Source: Inediibacterium massiliense
GTDB lineage: Bacteria > Bacillota > Clostridia > Peptostreptococcales > Thermotaleaceae
DNA: 64,000 nt
NCBI RefSeq assembly: GCF_001282725.1
Contig: NZ_LN876584.1
Span: 125,122-189,121, forward strand
Reading direction: 5' to 3'
Shown here: positions 47,850-55,509 of the stretch, piece by piece
How positions within the stretch are numbered: the first letter of the stretch is position 1
Layout of the letters: each line of letters begins with the position of its first letter
Notes under the pieces: generated by a model
Database searches by the model: none
Told to the model about the DNA's origin: nothing
What the model saw: the letters and a program-made list of their open reading frames with translations, nothing else
Program-made: the position numbers and the translations under genes

Positions 47850-48615
47850 TGGCACTGCCTCCTCCCAATTGCGCCATTATTGAAATTATCCTTTCATAAA
47901 AGGCTTGTTGAGATTCCTCTGGAGCTCTTCTTCTAAGTTCATGGAAAACTACTCCATCTTGAATAAATAAAATTCTTGAACAGTAACTTGCTGCATTTGG
48001 ATCATGAGTAACCATTAAAATAGTTGCCTTTTTCTCTTCATTTAATCCTGATAGTTTTTTCATTAATAACTTTGCATTCTTAGAATCTAAAGCCCCAGTT
48101 GGTTCATCTGCAAGAACTATTTCTGGATTTAGAATTAATGCTCTAGCAGCTGCCACACGCTGTTTTTGTCCACCAGACATTTCAGATGGAAACTTTTTCA
48201 TTACCCCTTCAATCTCTAGATATTTTACAAGTTCATCAATTCTTTTTTCATCATCTTTTCCCATCATATTATGAATTGCAATAGGTAACATAATGTTTTC
48301 TCTCGCAGTTAGATTGTCAATAAGCTCAAAATTTTGAAATAAATATCCTATGCGATTTCCTCTATACTCAGCTAGTTTCTTTCCTTTAAACCGCTCTATA
48401 TCTTCACCCTTTAAAAGAATTTTCCCTTCTGTTGGACTAGTTGTTGTTGCAATACAATTTAATAACGTTGTTTTTCCAGAACCACTACTTCCCATGATAC
48501 CAACAAACTCTCCAGCTACAATTTTAAAACTAATACCATCTATGGCCTTCGTAATATTATCCTTTTTTCCATAATATTTACGTAAAGATTCTACCTCTAA
48601 TATCTTATCCACCAT
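47839..48615 (-). CDS. BceA-like ABC transporter ATP-binding protein
   Basis: 258 residues with Walker A GSSGSGKTT near residue 43, Q-loop LFQNFELID, signature MSGGQKQRVAAARAL near residue 146, Walker B VLADEPTGALD and H-loop VTHDPNA. It belongs to the MacB/LolD/BceA group that pairs with FtsX-type permeases. First gene of the module, with the permease gene overlapping its 3' end. The promoter lies in the roughly 150 bp between the module and the hairpin of site B. Confidence 0.92.
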   Translation of the reverse strand: MVDKILEVESLRKYYGKKDNITKAIDGISFKIVAGEFVGIMGSSGSGKTTLLNCIATTTSPTEGKILLKGEDIERFKGKKLAEYRGNRIGYLFQNFELIDNLTARENIMLPIAIHNMMGKDDEKRIDELVKYLEIEGVMKKFPSEMSGGQKQRVAAARALILNPEIVLADEPTGALDSKNAKLLMKKLSGLNEEKKATILMVTHDPNAASYCSRILFIQDGVVFHELRRRAPEESQQAFYERIISIMAQLGGGSANVL

Positions 48616-48738
48616 TCTTTATTTCCACCCTTTCATAATCACTAACGAAAAAATTTATTAATTATTTCTTTGAGTTTATTATATAAAATAATAATCACAC
48701 ATAAAACTTACAGTTAATGAAAGGTTTGTAAATAAAAA

Positions 48739-48775
48739 ATAACCTTAGACAAATTATATCAATGCCTAAGGTTAT
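48739..48775 (-). terminator. hairpin following site B
   Basis: ATAACCTTAG/CTAAGGTTAT stem, loop nearly identical to that after site C. Confidence 0.7.
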
Positions 48776-48782
48776 AAACCTC

Positions 48783-48802
48783 ACTTACTTATGGTACGGT
48801 TC
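48783..48802 (-). repeat. rlmH-end-like site B
   Basis: The minus strand reads GAACCGTACCATAAGTAAGT, matching the real rlmH end (54568-54587) at 19 of 20 positions. No coding rlmH sequence precedes it. It separates the BceRSAB module from the toxin-antitoxin cassette. Confidence 0.7.
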
Positions 48803-48957
48803 AGCATTTCACAGTTTATTACAAAATAATAGTTGCTTTAAAAGCTTAAATCAACTTAATAAAATTTTTAAAAAAAATTTTTTCTTTAGTATCTTTTAAT
48901 GACAAGATACATATACTATTATTAGATAAATAGGTATTTATCTTATCTGAAATCAAT

Positions 48958-48985
48958 TTGACAAAACTTAATAATATGCTATAAT
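48958..48985 (+). promoter_or_regulatory. strong promoter of the type III antitoxin RNA
   Basis: TTGACA (48958-48963), 16-bp spacer, TATAAT (48980-48985) with an extended TGC just before the -10. It reads directly into the 42-bp repeats. Confidence 0.85.
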
Positions 48986-48999
48986 GGAAGTAACAAAAA

Positions 49000-49114
49000 C
49001 GCTTCACAATGTGCGACAAAGAAACATTGTTGATACAAATGCGCTTCACGATGTGCGACAAAGAAACATTGTTGATACAAATACGCTTAACAATGTGCGA
49101 CAAAGAAACATTGT
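49000..49114 (+). repeat. 42-bp direct repeat array (2.7 units)
   Basis: Consensus starts CGCTTCACAATGTGCGACAA. Period is exactly 42 bp, with no variable spacers. Confidence 0.95.
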
Positions 49115-49155
49115 AAGAAAGTCCCAATGATTATCATTAGGACTTTCTTTTTTTC
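49115..49155 (+). terminator. terminator between antitoxin RNA and toxin gene
   Basis: AAGAAAGTCC/GGACTTTCTT stem (49115-49124 with 49140-49149) with an inner AATGA/TCATT pairing and a T-run. It limits read-through into the toxin, as in ToxIN loci. Confidence 0.9.
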
Positions 49156-49170
49156 AGATAAGGTGATGCT

Positions 49171-49674
49171 ATGAAAGAAAATGCTATGTATTTTGGGAAA
49201 AATGATATTTACCAGAAAATTAGAGATGCAGGTGGGAAATGGAATGATTCAAAAGAAAGACCTATTGTTTGTTTAATAGAGTCAACTGAAAAAGCTGGTC
49301 TTTATTGGGCAATTCCAGTGGGTAATTGGAAACATAGAAATCCACGAGGCCAACAAAGAATTAATAAATATATGTCTTATCCCGATGATGATTTAAGATC
49401 ATGTTTTTATCACGTTGGTAAAACTACTATCAAATCAATTTTTTTTATTAGTGATGTTATACCTATAACTGATAGATATATCGAACGGGAATATCAGGGC
49501 TTTGATAATAAACTTTATGTAATTAAAAATAAAAATCTTCTACAAGCTCTTGAAAAAAAATTAAAAAAAATTTTAGCTTTTGAAGCTTCTCAAAACAATT
49601 ATTTTCGCCAACATATAACTGATGTTAAAAAACTATTGATTGAAGAATTAGAACAAGAAAATGATACTAAATAA
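49171..49674 (+). CDS. type III toxin, CptN-like endoribonuclease (ToxN/AbiQ superfamily)
   Basis: 167 residues. RPIVCLIESTEKAGLYWAIPVGNW resembles the strand region of ToxN/AbiQ/CptN toxins. SCFYHVGKTTIKSIFFISDVIPIT and LEKKLKKILAFEASQ follow. The family are RNases that are neutralised by, and process, their own repeat RNA, and several abort phage infection. AAGGTGAT lies just before the ATG, directly after the antitoxin terminator. Assignment to CptIN rather than ToxIN or TenpIN is from remembered motif similarity and repeat length and is less certain than the type III call. Confidence 0.85.
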   Translation: MKENAMYFGKNDIYQKIRDAGGKWNDSKERPIVCLIESTEKAGLYWAIPVGNWKHRNPRGQQRINKYMSYPDDDLRSCFYHVGKTTIKSIFFISDVIPITDRYIEREYQGFDNKLYVIKNKNLLQALEKKLKKILAFEASQNNYFRQHITDVKKLLIEELEQENDTK

Positions 49675-49680
49675 CTTACA

Positions 49681-49711
49681 TAAAAAAGACTACTTTCTAG
49701 TAGCCTTTTTT
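49681..49711 (+). terminator. terminator of the toxin gene
   Basis: CTACT/AGTAG stem with T-run, overlapping the end of the convergent Zot-like frame. Confidence 0.6.
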
Positions 49712-50330
49712 CATTTTATCAAGCAATACATTCCTACTTTTAACTTTTTTCTGAATAGCATTATACTTTTCTTTAATAAATAAGCTAAACAATAACAATC
49801 TATCCTTAATAGTTTTAGGTTTTAAAACTTCTAATTCCTCAAAATCTTCCACATCTTTAATAGGTATATCTTCGGGTATCCAAAAACTATCAAACATATT
49901 ATAATACAAAGGACGATAAAAAAATTTAGGTAATCCATAGAATTTATACTTTTCTATAATGTCGCCCTTTTCGTCATCACACGAAATCTTTTTTACAATC
50001 TCCCTTATCATTGTAAAACCAAATGGAAGTTTATTTAATAAATACATTTTCGAATATAATCTTCTTAATGTAATGTCAATATCTTCCCAACTTTGAGAAA
50101 TTACAATTATATCATTAGAATATTTTTTATCTGACACATAATGACGATGAAGCTTAAAATATTGTATTTCATTATGATGCATCTTCATCATTCGATTATT
50201 ATACTCTATTGAGGCTTCATCTATTATAATTAAACTATCTTTGATGGCTTCTTTTTTTAGCATATGTATATCAGGAATATAACGAACTCCCTTTATTAAA
50301 GCATTAGAACAAACATATTTATTGGATCTA
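49697..50330 (-). pseudogene. 5'-truncated Zot-like phage ATPase
   Basis: The intact part (about 188 residues from the ATG at 50263) begins near Walker B: SLIIIDEASIEYNNR, then HHNEIQYFKLHRHYVSDKKYSNDIIVISQSWEDIDITLRRL, the pattern of Zot domains of filamentous phages. The same frame stays open upstream of the ATG (SNKYVCSNALIKGVRYIPDIHM) until the IS3 end near 50331, so the N-terminal part with Walker A was removed by the insertion. It is not found on the other side of the IS. Remnant of an inovirus-like or related element. Confidence 0.7.
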
Positions 50331-50638
50331 TGTCAATATTTTGGACAACAAAAAGTTAGTTTTTAACATGCAATTTTAGCCTCATCTTCTACTTGTTGAG
50401 GGGTTTTATATTTTAATGATCCATGAATACGCTTTCTATTGTACCAACCTTCAATGTATTCAAATATGGCTAATTTAGCGGTATGAAAATCTATATATTT
50501 CACATGATGAATTTCTTCTTTTTTTAATACGGAGTGGAATGATTCAATAGGAGCATTGTCATAAGGGCATCCTTTACGACTAAAGGAATGCTGTATCCCC
50601 TTAGATTTCAGGTAACTCCCAAATTCCATGCTTGTGTA

Positions 50639-52748
50639 ATCGACTAAAGAAAAGGGATTGCTCCCTTTCCCTCGTCTAAGAACCGTACGTGAGAGTTTCC
50701 AACTCATACGGCTCAAGCATTTCTTCACCTTTTCAGGCAGCAACAGTCATGTGAAGTTTTATCTTTCTTTGATAAAAGTACTTTTTATTTAAGAAAGGAT
50801 TTTTTGAGATTTGTAACTTTGGGTGTCTGACAATGTTTATTCTCCTAAGGTTTATGAGAGTATAGTCATTTGTTGTGAATACCCATGGTTTGCTATCCTT
50901 TTCATGCCAGTATTTGTTCAATCTCCACCATTTGTTCTTGTTTGGGTGGCGATGCTTAGCCCACTGATGTAGTAAGTGATAGAGTGTGTTGTTGATGTAT
51001 GAAAATACTTGACTTGCTACAACGTGTTTGTGGTAGTTAGTCCAACCCCTAATCACTTGATTTAACCTTCGTATCAAATCTGATTGCGTACTTGCTTTTC
51101 CTTCTTTGAGTATGATATTAATCAAGCTTTTGATGGAACTTTTAGAAGGTTTGACAATCAGCTTTCCTTTGAATTTGCGGAATGTCCACCCAAGAAAGTC
51201 GAATCCTTCATCAATATGCGTGATTAAAGTCTTTTCTTCAGATAACATTAATCCACGAGATTTTAGAAAACTGCTGACAATATCTTTGAGTTCTTCTGCT
51301 ATTTCTTTTGAATTGGCTGTGATAATAAAGTCATCAGCATATCGGACTAAATTTACTTTTGTCTTAGCACGATAATGATTTTCTATGTTACCTTTAGAAT
51401 TTCGATGGTATTTATCTTGAATTACTTTTTCAAGTCCATCTAATGTCATGTTTGCATAAAGACTAGAGATGGCTCCGCCTTGTGGTGAACCTGTTTCTGT
51501 TGAGAATAGCTTACCTTCATATTTGAAACCTGATTTTAGGAATTGTTTCATGATTCTTTTGTCCATTGGTATGTTAGTTTGTAGCCATTCGTGATTGATG
51601 TTATCAAAGCAACCTTTAATATCTCCCTCAAGTATCCATGTTGGTGAACACTTTCTGGCAAGTACAGAAAATATTTGTTCACACGCATCTTTTGCGCTTC
51701 TTCCTCGTCGGAAACCAAAAGAAATGGTATCTGCTTTAGTTTCAGCAATGGGTTCAAGTGCCAAAGCATATAGTGTCTGCATGGCTCTGTCATACATGGT
51801 TGGGATTCCTAATGGACGTTTCTTGTTTTTGCCTTTCTTTGCTATATATACACGCTTAAGTGGCTTTGCTCTATAGTGTTTATCAGTAAGTGAAAGTACA
51901 GCTTTCATTTTTGATGCAGATGTTGACCATAGTTTTTTGTCTACACCTGATGTATTTTTTCCTTTATTTGTGGTCACTTTTCTTACAGCATAGGCTTTAG
52001 CAGAAAAAGAGTGAGTTAATAAATATTGTATCCTTTTGGCTTTGTTAACATCACCGTTTGACGTTGCCTTAGCAATTCGGGTTTGTAACCTATTAACACC
52101 TTTTTCAATTGTAACCCAATCAATAGATTCCCACTGATTGGCAAGTGATTTTGTGTCTTTTAGACTCTCGGTTTTATCCGTCGTTGAGTTACTAGAATTC
52201 ATAGGTTTACAATCCTTTCCTGCCAAGAAATACCGTTGGATAAGTCTGCACCCTTTCAGGTTAGGCCAAATTTTGAACCCCTATCCGACTATATTACATG
52301 ATCGGCGTTCGCTTTTTATCCTTTTCTTCTGCCCTCTATATCTTTTCGTCCCCTTGCGGATAAATACCTCTTTTATGAGGAACATATAGGGTTTACCAAG
52401 TTCCACGTAATACATAATTATGAATGCCTTAGGAGTCACCTTTAAACCGGGAGTTCTTTATCCATTCGCATTGGTTTGACAGATCGCCTTTGCTCGACTC
52501 CTTACCTTTTGGTCAAAGCGTTTCAGCCTATTTCGCTTCTTCCTCGTAACGATTCCTACAGTGATTCACTTTATGTTCCCCATAGCATTCTTACTCTAGC
52601 AGTTGTCCCAGTTTTAGGCTACTAGAACTTCCACATTGTCTCGTGAGCTTTCTAACCTAAATATTACTATCCACGCTAGTCACGATAGAGTTACCCCGAA
52701 TGGATAGGGTAGTCTTTCGACAATATATTACGCGACTTCTTGTCGCAC
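50639..52748 (-). mobile_element. group II intron (2.1 kb) within IS3 orfB
   Basis: On the minus strand it begins GTGCGACAAGAAGTCGCG (52748) and ends with domain V (GAGCCGTATGAG ... CTCACGTACGGTTC, about 50679-50714), domain VI and ...TAGTCGAT (50639). Boundaries are fixed by the uninterrupted transposase reading frame. The about 500 bp between 52227 and 52727 are ribozyme domains. Distinct from the intron at 17.7 kb. Confidence 0.93.
50733..52226 (-). CDS. ltrA: group II intron reverse transcriptase/maturase
   Basis: 497 residues. RVT_N-type N-terminus (WESIDWVTIEKGVNRLQTRIAKA, then KNTSGVD), RT core with RPLGIPTMYDRAMQ, SFGFRRGRSAKDA, ETGSPQGGAIS and the active site RYADDFII, then the maturase domain (GWTNYHKHVVASQVF...LLHQWAKHRHPNK). 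The protein stops soon after the maturase domain (KIKLHMTVAA) without the CxxC/HH HNH endonuclease that longer relatives have. Located in intron domain IV. Confidence 0.95.
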   Translation of the reverse strand: MAGKDCKPMNSSNSTTDKTESLKDTKSLANQWESIDWVTIEKGVNRLQTRIAKATSNGDVNKAKRIQYLLTHSFSAKAYAVRKVTTNKGKNTSGVDKKLWSTSASKMKAVLSLTDKHYRAKPLKRVYIAKKGKNKKRPLGIPTMYDRAMQTLYALALEPIAETKADTISFGFRRGRSAKDACEQIFSVLARKCSPTWILEGDIKGCFDNINHEWLQTNIPMDKRIMKQFLKSGFKYEGKLFSTETGSPQGGAISSLYANMTLDGLEKVIQDKYHRNSKGNIENHYRAKTKVNLVRYADDFIITANSKEIAEELKDIVSSFLKSRGLMLSEEKTLITHIDEGFDFLGWTFRKFKGKLIVKPSKSSIKSLINIILKEGKASTQSDLIRRLNQVIRGWTNYHKHVVASQVFSYINNTLYHLLHQWAKHRHPNKNKWWRLNKYWHEKDSKPWVFTTNDYTLINLRRINIVRHPKLQISKNPFLNKKYFYQRKIKLHMTVAA

Positions 52749-53347
52749 TTGCGAGCCTAAATCGGAATGTAATACAAGTGTATCCGTAGGATGCTGAGAA
52801 GCATAAGCATTCTTTACAGCCTGTAAGGCTATATCTACAGTCATAGAAGTATCAAAAGAATACCCTATTATTTTACGAGAATGAAGGTCCATAACAGATG
52901 CAAGGTAGCACCATCCGTCTTTTATCGTATGTATATAGGTAATATCCGTTACCCATTTTTGATTGAGTGCAGTGGTTTTAAAATCACGATTAAGTAGATT
53001 AGGATATTCTATGACTTTCTGTTTGGTTGAATAAGGTCTATACTTTTTGACTGTAATAGCGTGAATACCAAGCTTTTGCATCATTCTCTGTACTCTTTTT
53101 ACGCTAGCTGTGTATCCTTTTTCTAAAAGCATATGATGTATTTTAGGCGCACCATATCTTCTTTTAGATTGAGTATAGATGTTATAAATTTCTTTTTTTA
53201 GTTCTCTATTTTCAATTTCTCGATTAGAAGGAGTATGACAAAGTGCATGATAATAAGAGCTACGAGAAACTTCTAGTATTTTACACATAGCCTGTATAGA
53301 ATGTTCATCTGACTGGTCTGTAATAACTTTAAATAATTGATCGTCAT

Positions 53348-53623
53348 TTATGGTTTGGCGAATATGGTGATAGCCTTTTTTAAGATGGTATTCTCCTCTT
53401 GAAGGCGTGCTATTTGTTTTTTCAATTCTTCCATATCGTCTAATGTGGTAGTTTTTCCATCGGATATTAATATAGGGGAAAATCTTTTGATCCATTTATA
53501 TATAGTGACATCTGAAACACCATATTCGCTGCTTAATTCTTTTACAGAACGACCAGAATGATAAAGATCTACAATTGTTTTTTTAAAATCTTGATTGAAT
53601 TTTTTATTGCTTATTATGGACAC
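53348..53623 (-). CDS. IS3-family transposase OrfA
   Basis: 91 residues: HTH (DLYHSGRSVKELSSEYGVSDVTIYKWIKRF) followed by a leucine-zipper-like helix (EELKKQIARLQEENTILKKA). A slippery AAAAAAG near its end allows -1 frameshifting into orfB. Start is GTG at 53623. Confidence 0.9.
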   Translation of the reverse strand: MSIISNKKFNQDFKKTIVDLYHSGRSVKELSSEYGVSDVTIYKWIKRFSPILISDGKTTTLDDMEELKKQIARLQEENTILKKAITIFAKP

Positions 53624-53712
53624 ATCCTCTCAGTTATTATTTTATAGATTTAATCAATTTGTGTCCATAAAACTATACTAACACCAAACCAACTATAACA
53701 AATTTTTTATAT

Positions 53713-54156
53713 TTATTTTTTATATAACATATCTATATGTGGAATATTATCCTCTAGATATTCTTCCGAAACTGCTTTAAAGCCAAGACTACTATAAAAA
53801 TTAAGTAAATATGCTTGTGCTTGAATTTTAATAGTATCTTCATTTAAATTATTTTCTACAAACTCAATGGCTTTTAACATCATTCCTCTTGAAATTCCTT
53901 TACCACGATAATTTTTCTTAGCGGCTACTCTTCCTATTGATATTTCATCGTAAGAAACCCCCTTTTCCAAAATTCTTAAGTATGCAACTACTTCTCCATT
54001 TTCTTCAGAAAATAAATGATACGAATTTAAATCTTTATTATCACAGTCAAGATATGCACACTCCTGCTCCACAATAAATACTTCATTTCTTAATGCTAAA
54101 ATTTTGTATATTTCTTCGACATTAAGTTCCTTAAATTTTTTAATCTTCCAATTCAT
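53713..54156 (-). CDS. ElaA-like GNAT N-acetyltransferase
   Basis: 147 residues in the ElaA layout: LALRNEVFIVEQECAYLDCDNKD at the N-terminus, then the acetyl-CoA loop motif IGRVAAKKNYRGKGISRGMM and QAQAYLLNFYSSLGF. Short GNAT of unknown acceptor. No strong Shine-Dalgarno partner gene. It lies in the island between the IS3 element and rlmH, so it may be cassette cargo. Confidence 0.88.
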   Translation of the reverse strand: MNWKIKKFKELNVEEIYKILALRNEVFIVEQECAYLDCDNKDLNSYHLFSEENGEVVAYLRILEKGVSYDEISIGRVAAKKNYRGKGISRGMMLKAIEFVENNLNEDTIKIQAQAYLLNFYSSLGFKAVSEEYLEDNIPHIDMLYKK

Positions 54157-54492
54157 TAAATTACCTCCATCTACATTAAATATTATGTCTTAATATAATA
54201 CTTAAACTCCTCTAATAAACATAAAAGCACTGAATCTAATTCCTCCTTAAAAAGGCCCTAATGGAATGAGACTCAGTGCTTTGTAATATTCTTACCCGGG
54301 GATAAGAATAAGCATCGTATTATTTAATTATTAAATATGATAGCATGTATCTAACTTTTACACAATAGTAAATTCAAACCAGTCGGCAAATTACTATTTA
54401 CCTTATACTTAAAAGTTTGATTAACATTTATTTAAGCTCCTTCAATTATAACATATTTTGTAAATATTTACTGCTAAACTTATTATATTTTA
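54157..54492. other. intergenic stretch with one imperfect hairpin
   Basis: No gene seen. An imperfect long hairpin at about 54226-54281 (AAAGCACTGA...TCAGTGCTTT) precedes the ElaA-like gene; it may be a terminator from the rlmH side. Confidence 0.4.
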
Positions 54493-54512
54493 TTACTTGT
54501 GATACGGTATTT
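54493..54512 (-). repeat. rlmH-end-like site A2
   Basis: The minus strand reads AAATACCGTATCACAAGTAA, a diverged second copy about 75 bp beyond the true rlmH end, on the far side of the hairpin-like region, as C2 is to C. Confidence 0.5.
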
Positions 54513-54567
54513 TCACCAGCAAAATAACCCTAACCAAGTAATTTCAATGCTTAAGGCTAAAAATCTC

Positions 54568-54587
54568 ACTTATTTATGGTACGGTTC
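54568..54587 (-). repeat. rlmH 3'-end sequence (site A, candidate attachment site)
   Basis: The minus strand reads GAACCGTACCATAAATAAGT and encodes the last residues Glu-Pro-Tyr-His-Lys-stop of RlmH plus 4 bp beyond. Copies at sites B, C and D and partial copies A2 and C2 define the island. In staphylococci the equivalent sequence is the SCC integration site. Confidence 0.65.
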
Positions 54588-55049
54588 GCCCTTTATAATC
54601 CTAAATCCTCTATATACTTGTTCAAGTAAAATGACTCTCATTAATTGATGAGGAAAAGTCATAGGTGAAAAAGAAAGTCTATAATCTGATCTTTTTAAAA
54701 CTTCTTTGGATAAGCCTAATGATCCTCCTATGATAAATGTAATATGACTATTTCCAGATACCCCTAACCCATTTATTTTTTCTGCCAATTCTTCTGATGA
54801 TAGCATCTTGCCCTTTATATCTAAAGAAATTACATACATACCATCTTTTATATTTTTTAATATCTTCTCTCCCTCTATATCCTTTATATTCTCCATTTCC
54901 TTATCGCTTAAATTCTCTGGAGCCTTTTCATCAGATACTTCTATAATATTTATTTTACAATATCTACTCAGTCTTTTTTTATATTCATCAATAGCTCCTG
55001 TAAAATACTTCTCTTTAACCTTTCCTACTCCAATAATAGTTATATTCAT
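54570..55049 (-). CDS. rlmH: 23S rRNA (pseudouridine1915-N3)-methyltransferase
   Basis: About 159 residues of the SPOUT family: [14 protein letters not shown] at the start, the AdoMet knot [13 protein letters not shown] near residue 105, and the conserved end [15 protein letters not shown]. RlmH methylates pseudouridine 1915 of 23S rRNA in helix 69. The ATG at 55049 follows AAGGAG; the frame's upstream Met lies in that Shine-Dalgarno. Part of the wal block. Its 3' end is the apparent target of the accessory island. Confidence 0.96.
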   Translation of the reverse strand: MNITIIGVGKVKEKYFTGAIDEYKKRLSRYCKINIIEVSDEKAPENLSDKEMENIKDIEGEKILKNIKDGMYVISLDIKGKMLSSEELAEKINGLGVSGNSHITFIIGGSLGLSKEVLKRSDYRLSFSPMTFPHQLMRVILLEQVYRGFRIIKGEPYHK

Positions 55050-55073
55050 ATATCTACTCCTTTTCATTAAAAT

Positions 55074-55319
55074 AGACGAGGATTACCTCGTCTCAGACTA
55101 CAAACAAATTGCATTTTTACAAAGTCATAAAAATAAGGAACAATTATTGAGAATTTGTGAAAATATAGAATAAGTGAGAAAATCATTAGCATTACACTGT
55201 TTGAGCATAGCGAGTTTGTAATGCTATTTTCGAGTGTTTCTATATATTTTCCAAATTTGAAAATTTAGTGACGTTTTTTATGCCTTTGTTTACAAGAATA
55301 GACGAGGGTTTCCTCGTCT
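55074..55319. repeat. dispersed repeat R1, copy 2, with flanking duplicated hairpins
   Basis: Core 55121-55287 nearly identical to 17499-17664. It is bracketed by two copies of the same hairpin, AGACGAGG...CCTCGTCT, at 55074-55093 and 55300-55319. Lies between rlmH and the CxxH/CxxC gene. No coding potential. Confidence 0.75.
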
Positions 55320-55320
55320 A

Positions 55321-55488
55321 TTATACTACTAAATATTTAGGTACTTCATTACAATAATCACAATTATGTGGACTTGACCAATCTGTAAAAGATATTTTGT
55401 CTAATTCATATATATCTGGGGATTGTTCATAAACTTCCAAAAAATCATCAATTGCTTCTGATAAATGCTCTGGGCATACAACATACAT
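55321..55488 (-). CDS. CxxH/CxxC small protein
   Basis: A 55-residue protein: CPEH near the N-terminus (CxxH) and CDYC near the C-terminus (CxxC), with DKISFTDWSSPHNC between. This matches the CxxH/CxxC protein family found next to rlmH in Firmicutes. GGGAG lies before the ATG at 55488. Likely zinc-binding; function unknown. Confidence 0.8.
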   Translation of the reverse strand: MYVVCPEHLSEAIDDFLEVYEQSPDIYELDKISFTDWSSPHNCDYCNEVPKYLVV

Positions 55489-55509
55489 TTTATCCACTCC
55501 CAGCTTTCT

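Larger units (their letters stand above)
48992..49155 (+). ncRNA. type III antitoxin RNA with 42-nt tandem repeats
   Basis: Between a strong promoter and an intrinsic terminator lie 2.7 tandem copies of a 42-bp unit (49000-49041, 49042-49083, 49084-49114) differing at few positions. Each unit contains ACAATGT...ACATTGT, able to form a short hairpin. A repeat RNA followed by a leaky terminator and then a roughly 165-residue toxin gene is the hallmark of type III toxin-antitoxin loci; the repeats are cut by the toxin into inhibitory pseudoknots. Unit length falls in the range of CptIN systems. Confidence 0.85.
50363..53383 (-). pseudogene. IS3 transposase OrfB, interrupted by a group II intron
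   Basis: 5' part 52749-53383: SRSSYYHAL HTH end, then the integrase core with WVTDITYIHT (first Asp) and LVLHSDLGSQ (second Asp). 3' part 50363-50638: YTSMEFGSYLKSKGIQHSFSRKGCPYDNAPIESFHSVLKKE (catalytic Glu in IESF) and WYNRKRIHGSL. Joining the exons restores HSDLGSQYTSMEF exactly, so splicing would regenerate the transposase. OrfB is reached from orfA by -1 frameshift at an AAAAAAG slippery run (53375-53381). Confidence 0.85.
50331..53683 (-). mobile_element. IS3-family (IS150-like) element carrying a group II intron
   Basis: Ends TGTCAATATTTTGGACAACAAA (50331 on) and, on the minus strand, TGTTAGTATAGTTTTATGGACACAAA (from 53683) are imperfect inverted repeats. It encodes orfA (53348-53623) and an orfB split by an intron (50363-50638 and 52749-53383). 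Flanking target duplication is not evident, so neighbouring DNA may have been rearranged. Without the intron the IS would be about 1.24 kb. Confidence 0.8.

Noticed and set aside
49000-49114. CRISPR array
   Set aside because: The 42-bp units are contiguous with no variable spacers, only 2.7 copies, and no cas genes are near.
48846-49127. Minus-strand 93-codon frame with three 14-residue repeats (IVKRICINNVSLSH)
   Set aside because: The repeats arise from the 42-bp antitoxin array read backwards; there is a strong plus-strand promoter and terminator around it and no ribosome-binding site for this frame.
48616-54568. Ccr serine recombinase gene in the island
   Set aside because: Checked all frames of the island: genes found are the ABC module, toxin, Zot fragment, IS3, intron RT and GNAT; none has a serine recombinase domain.
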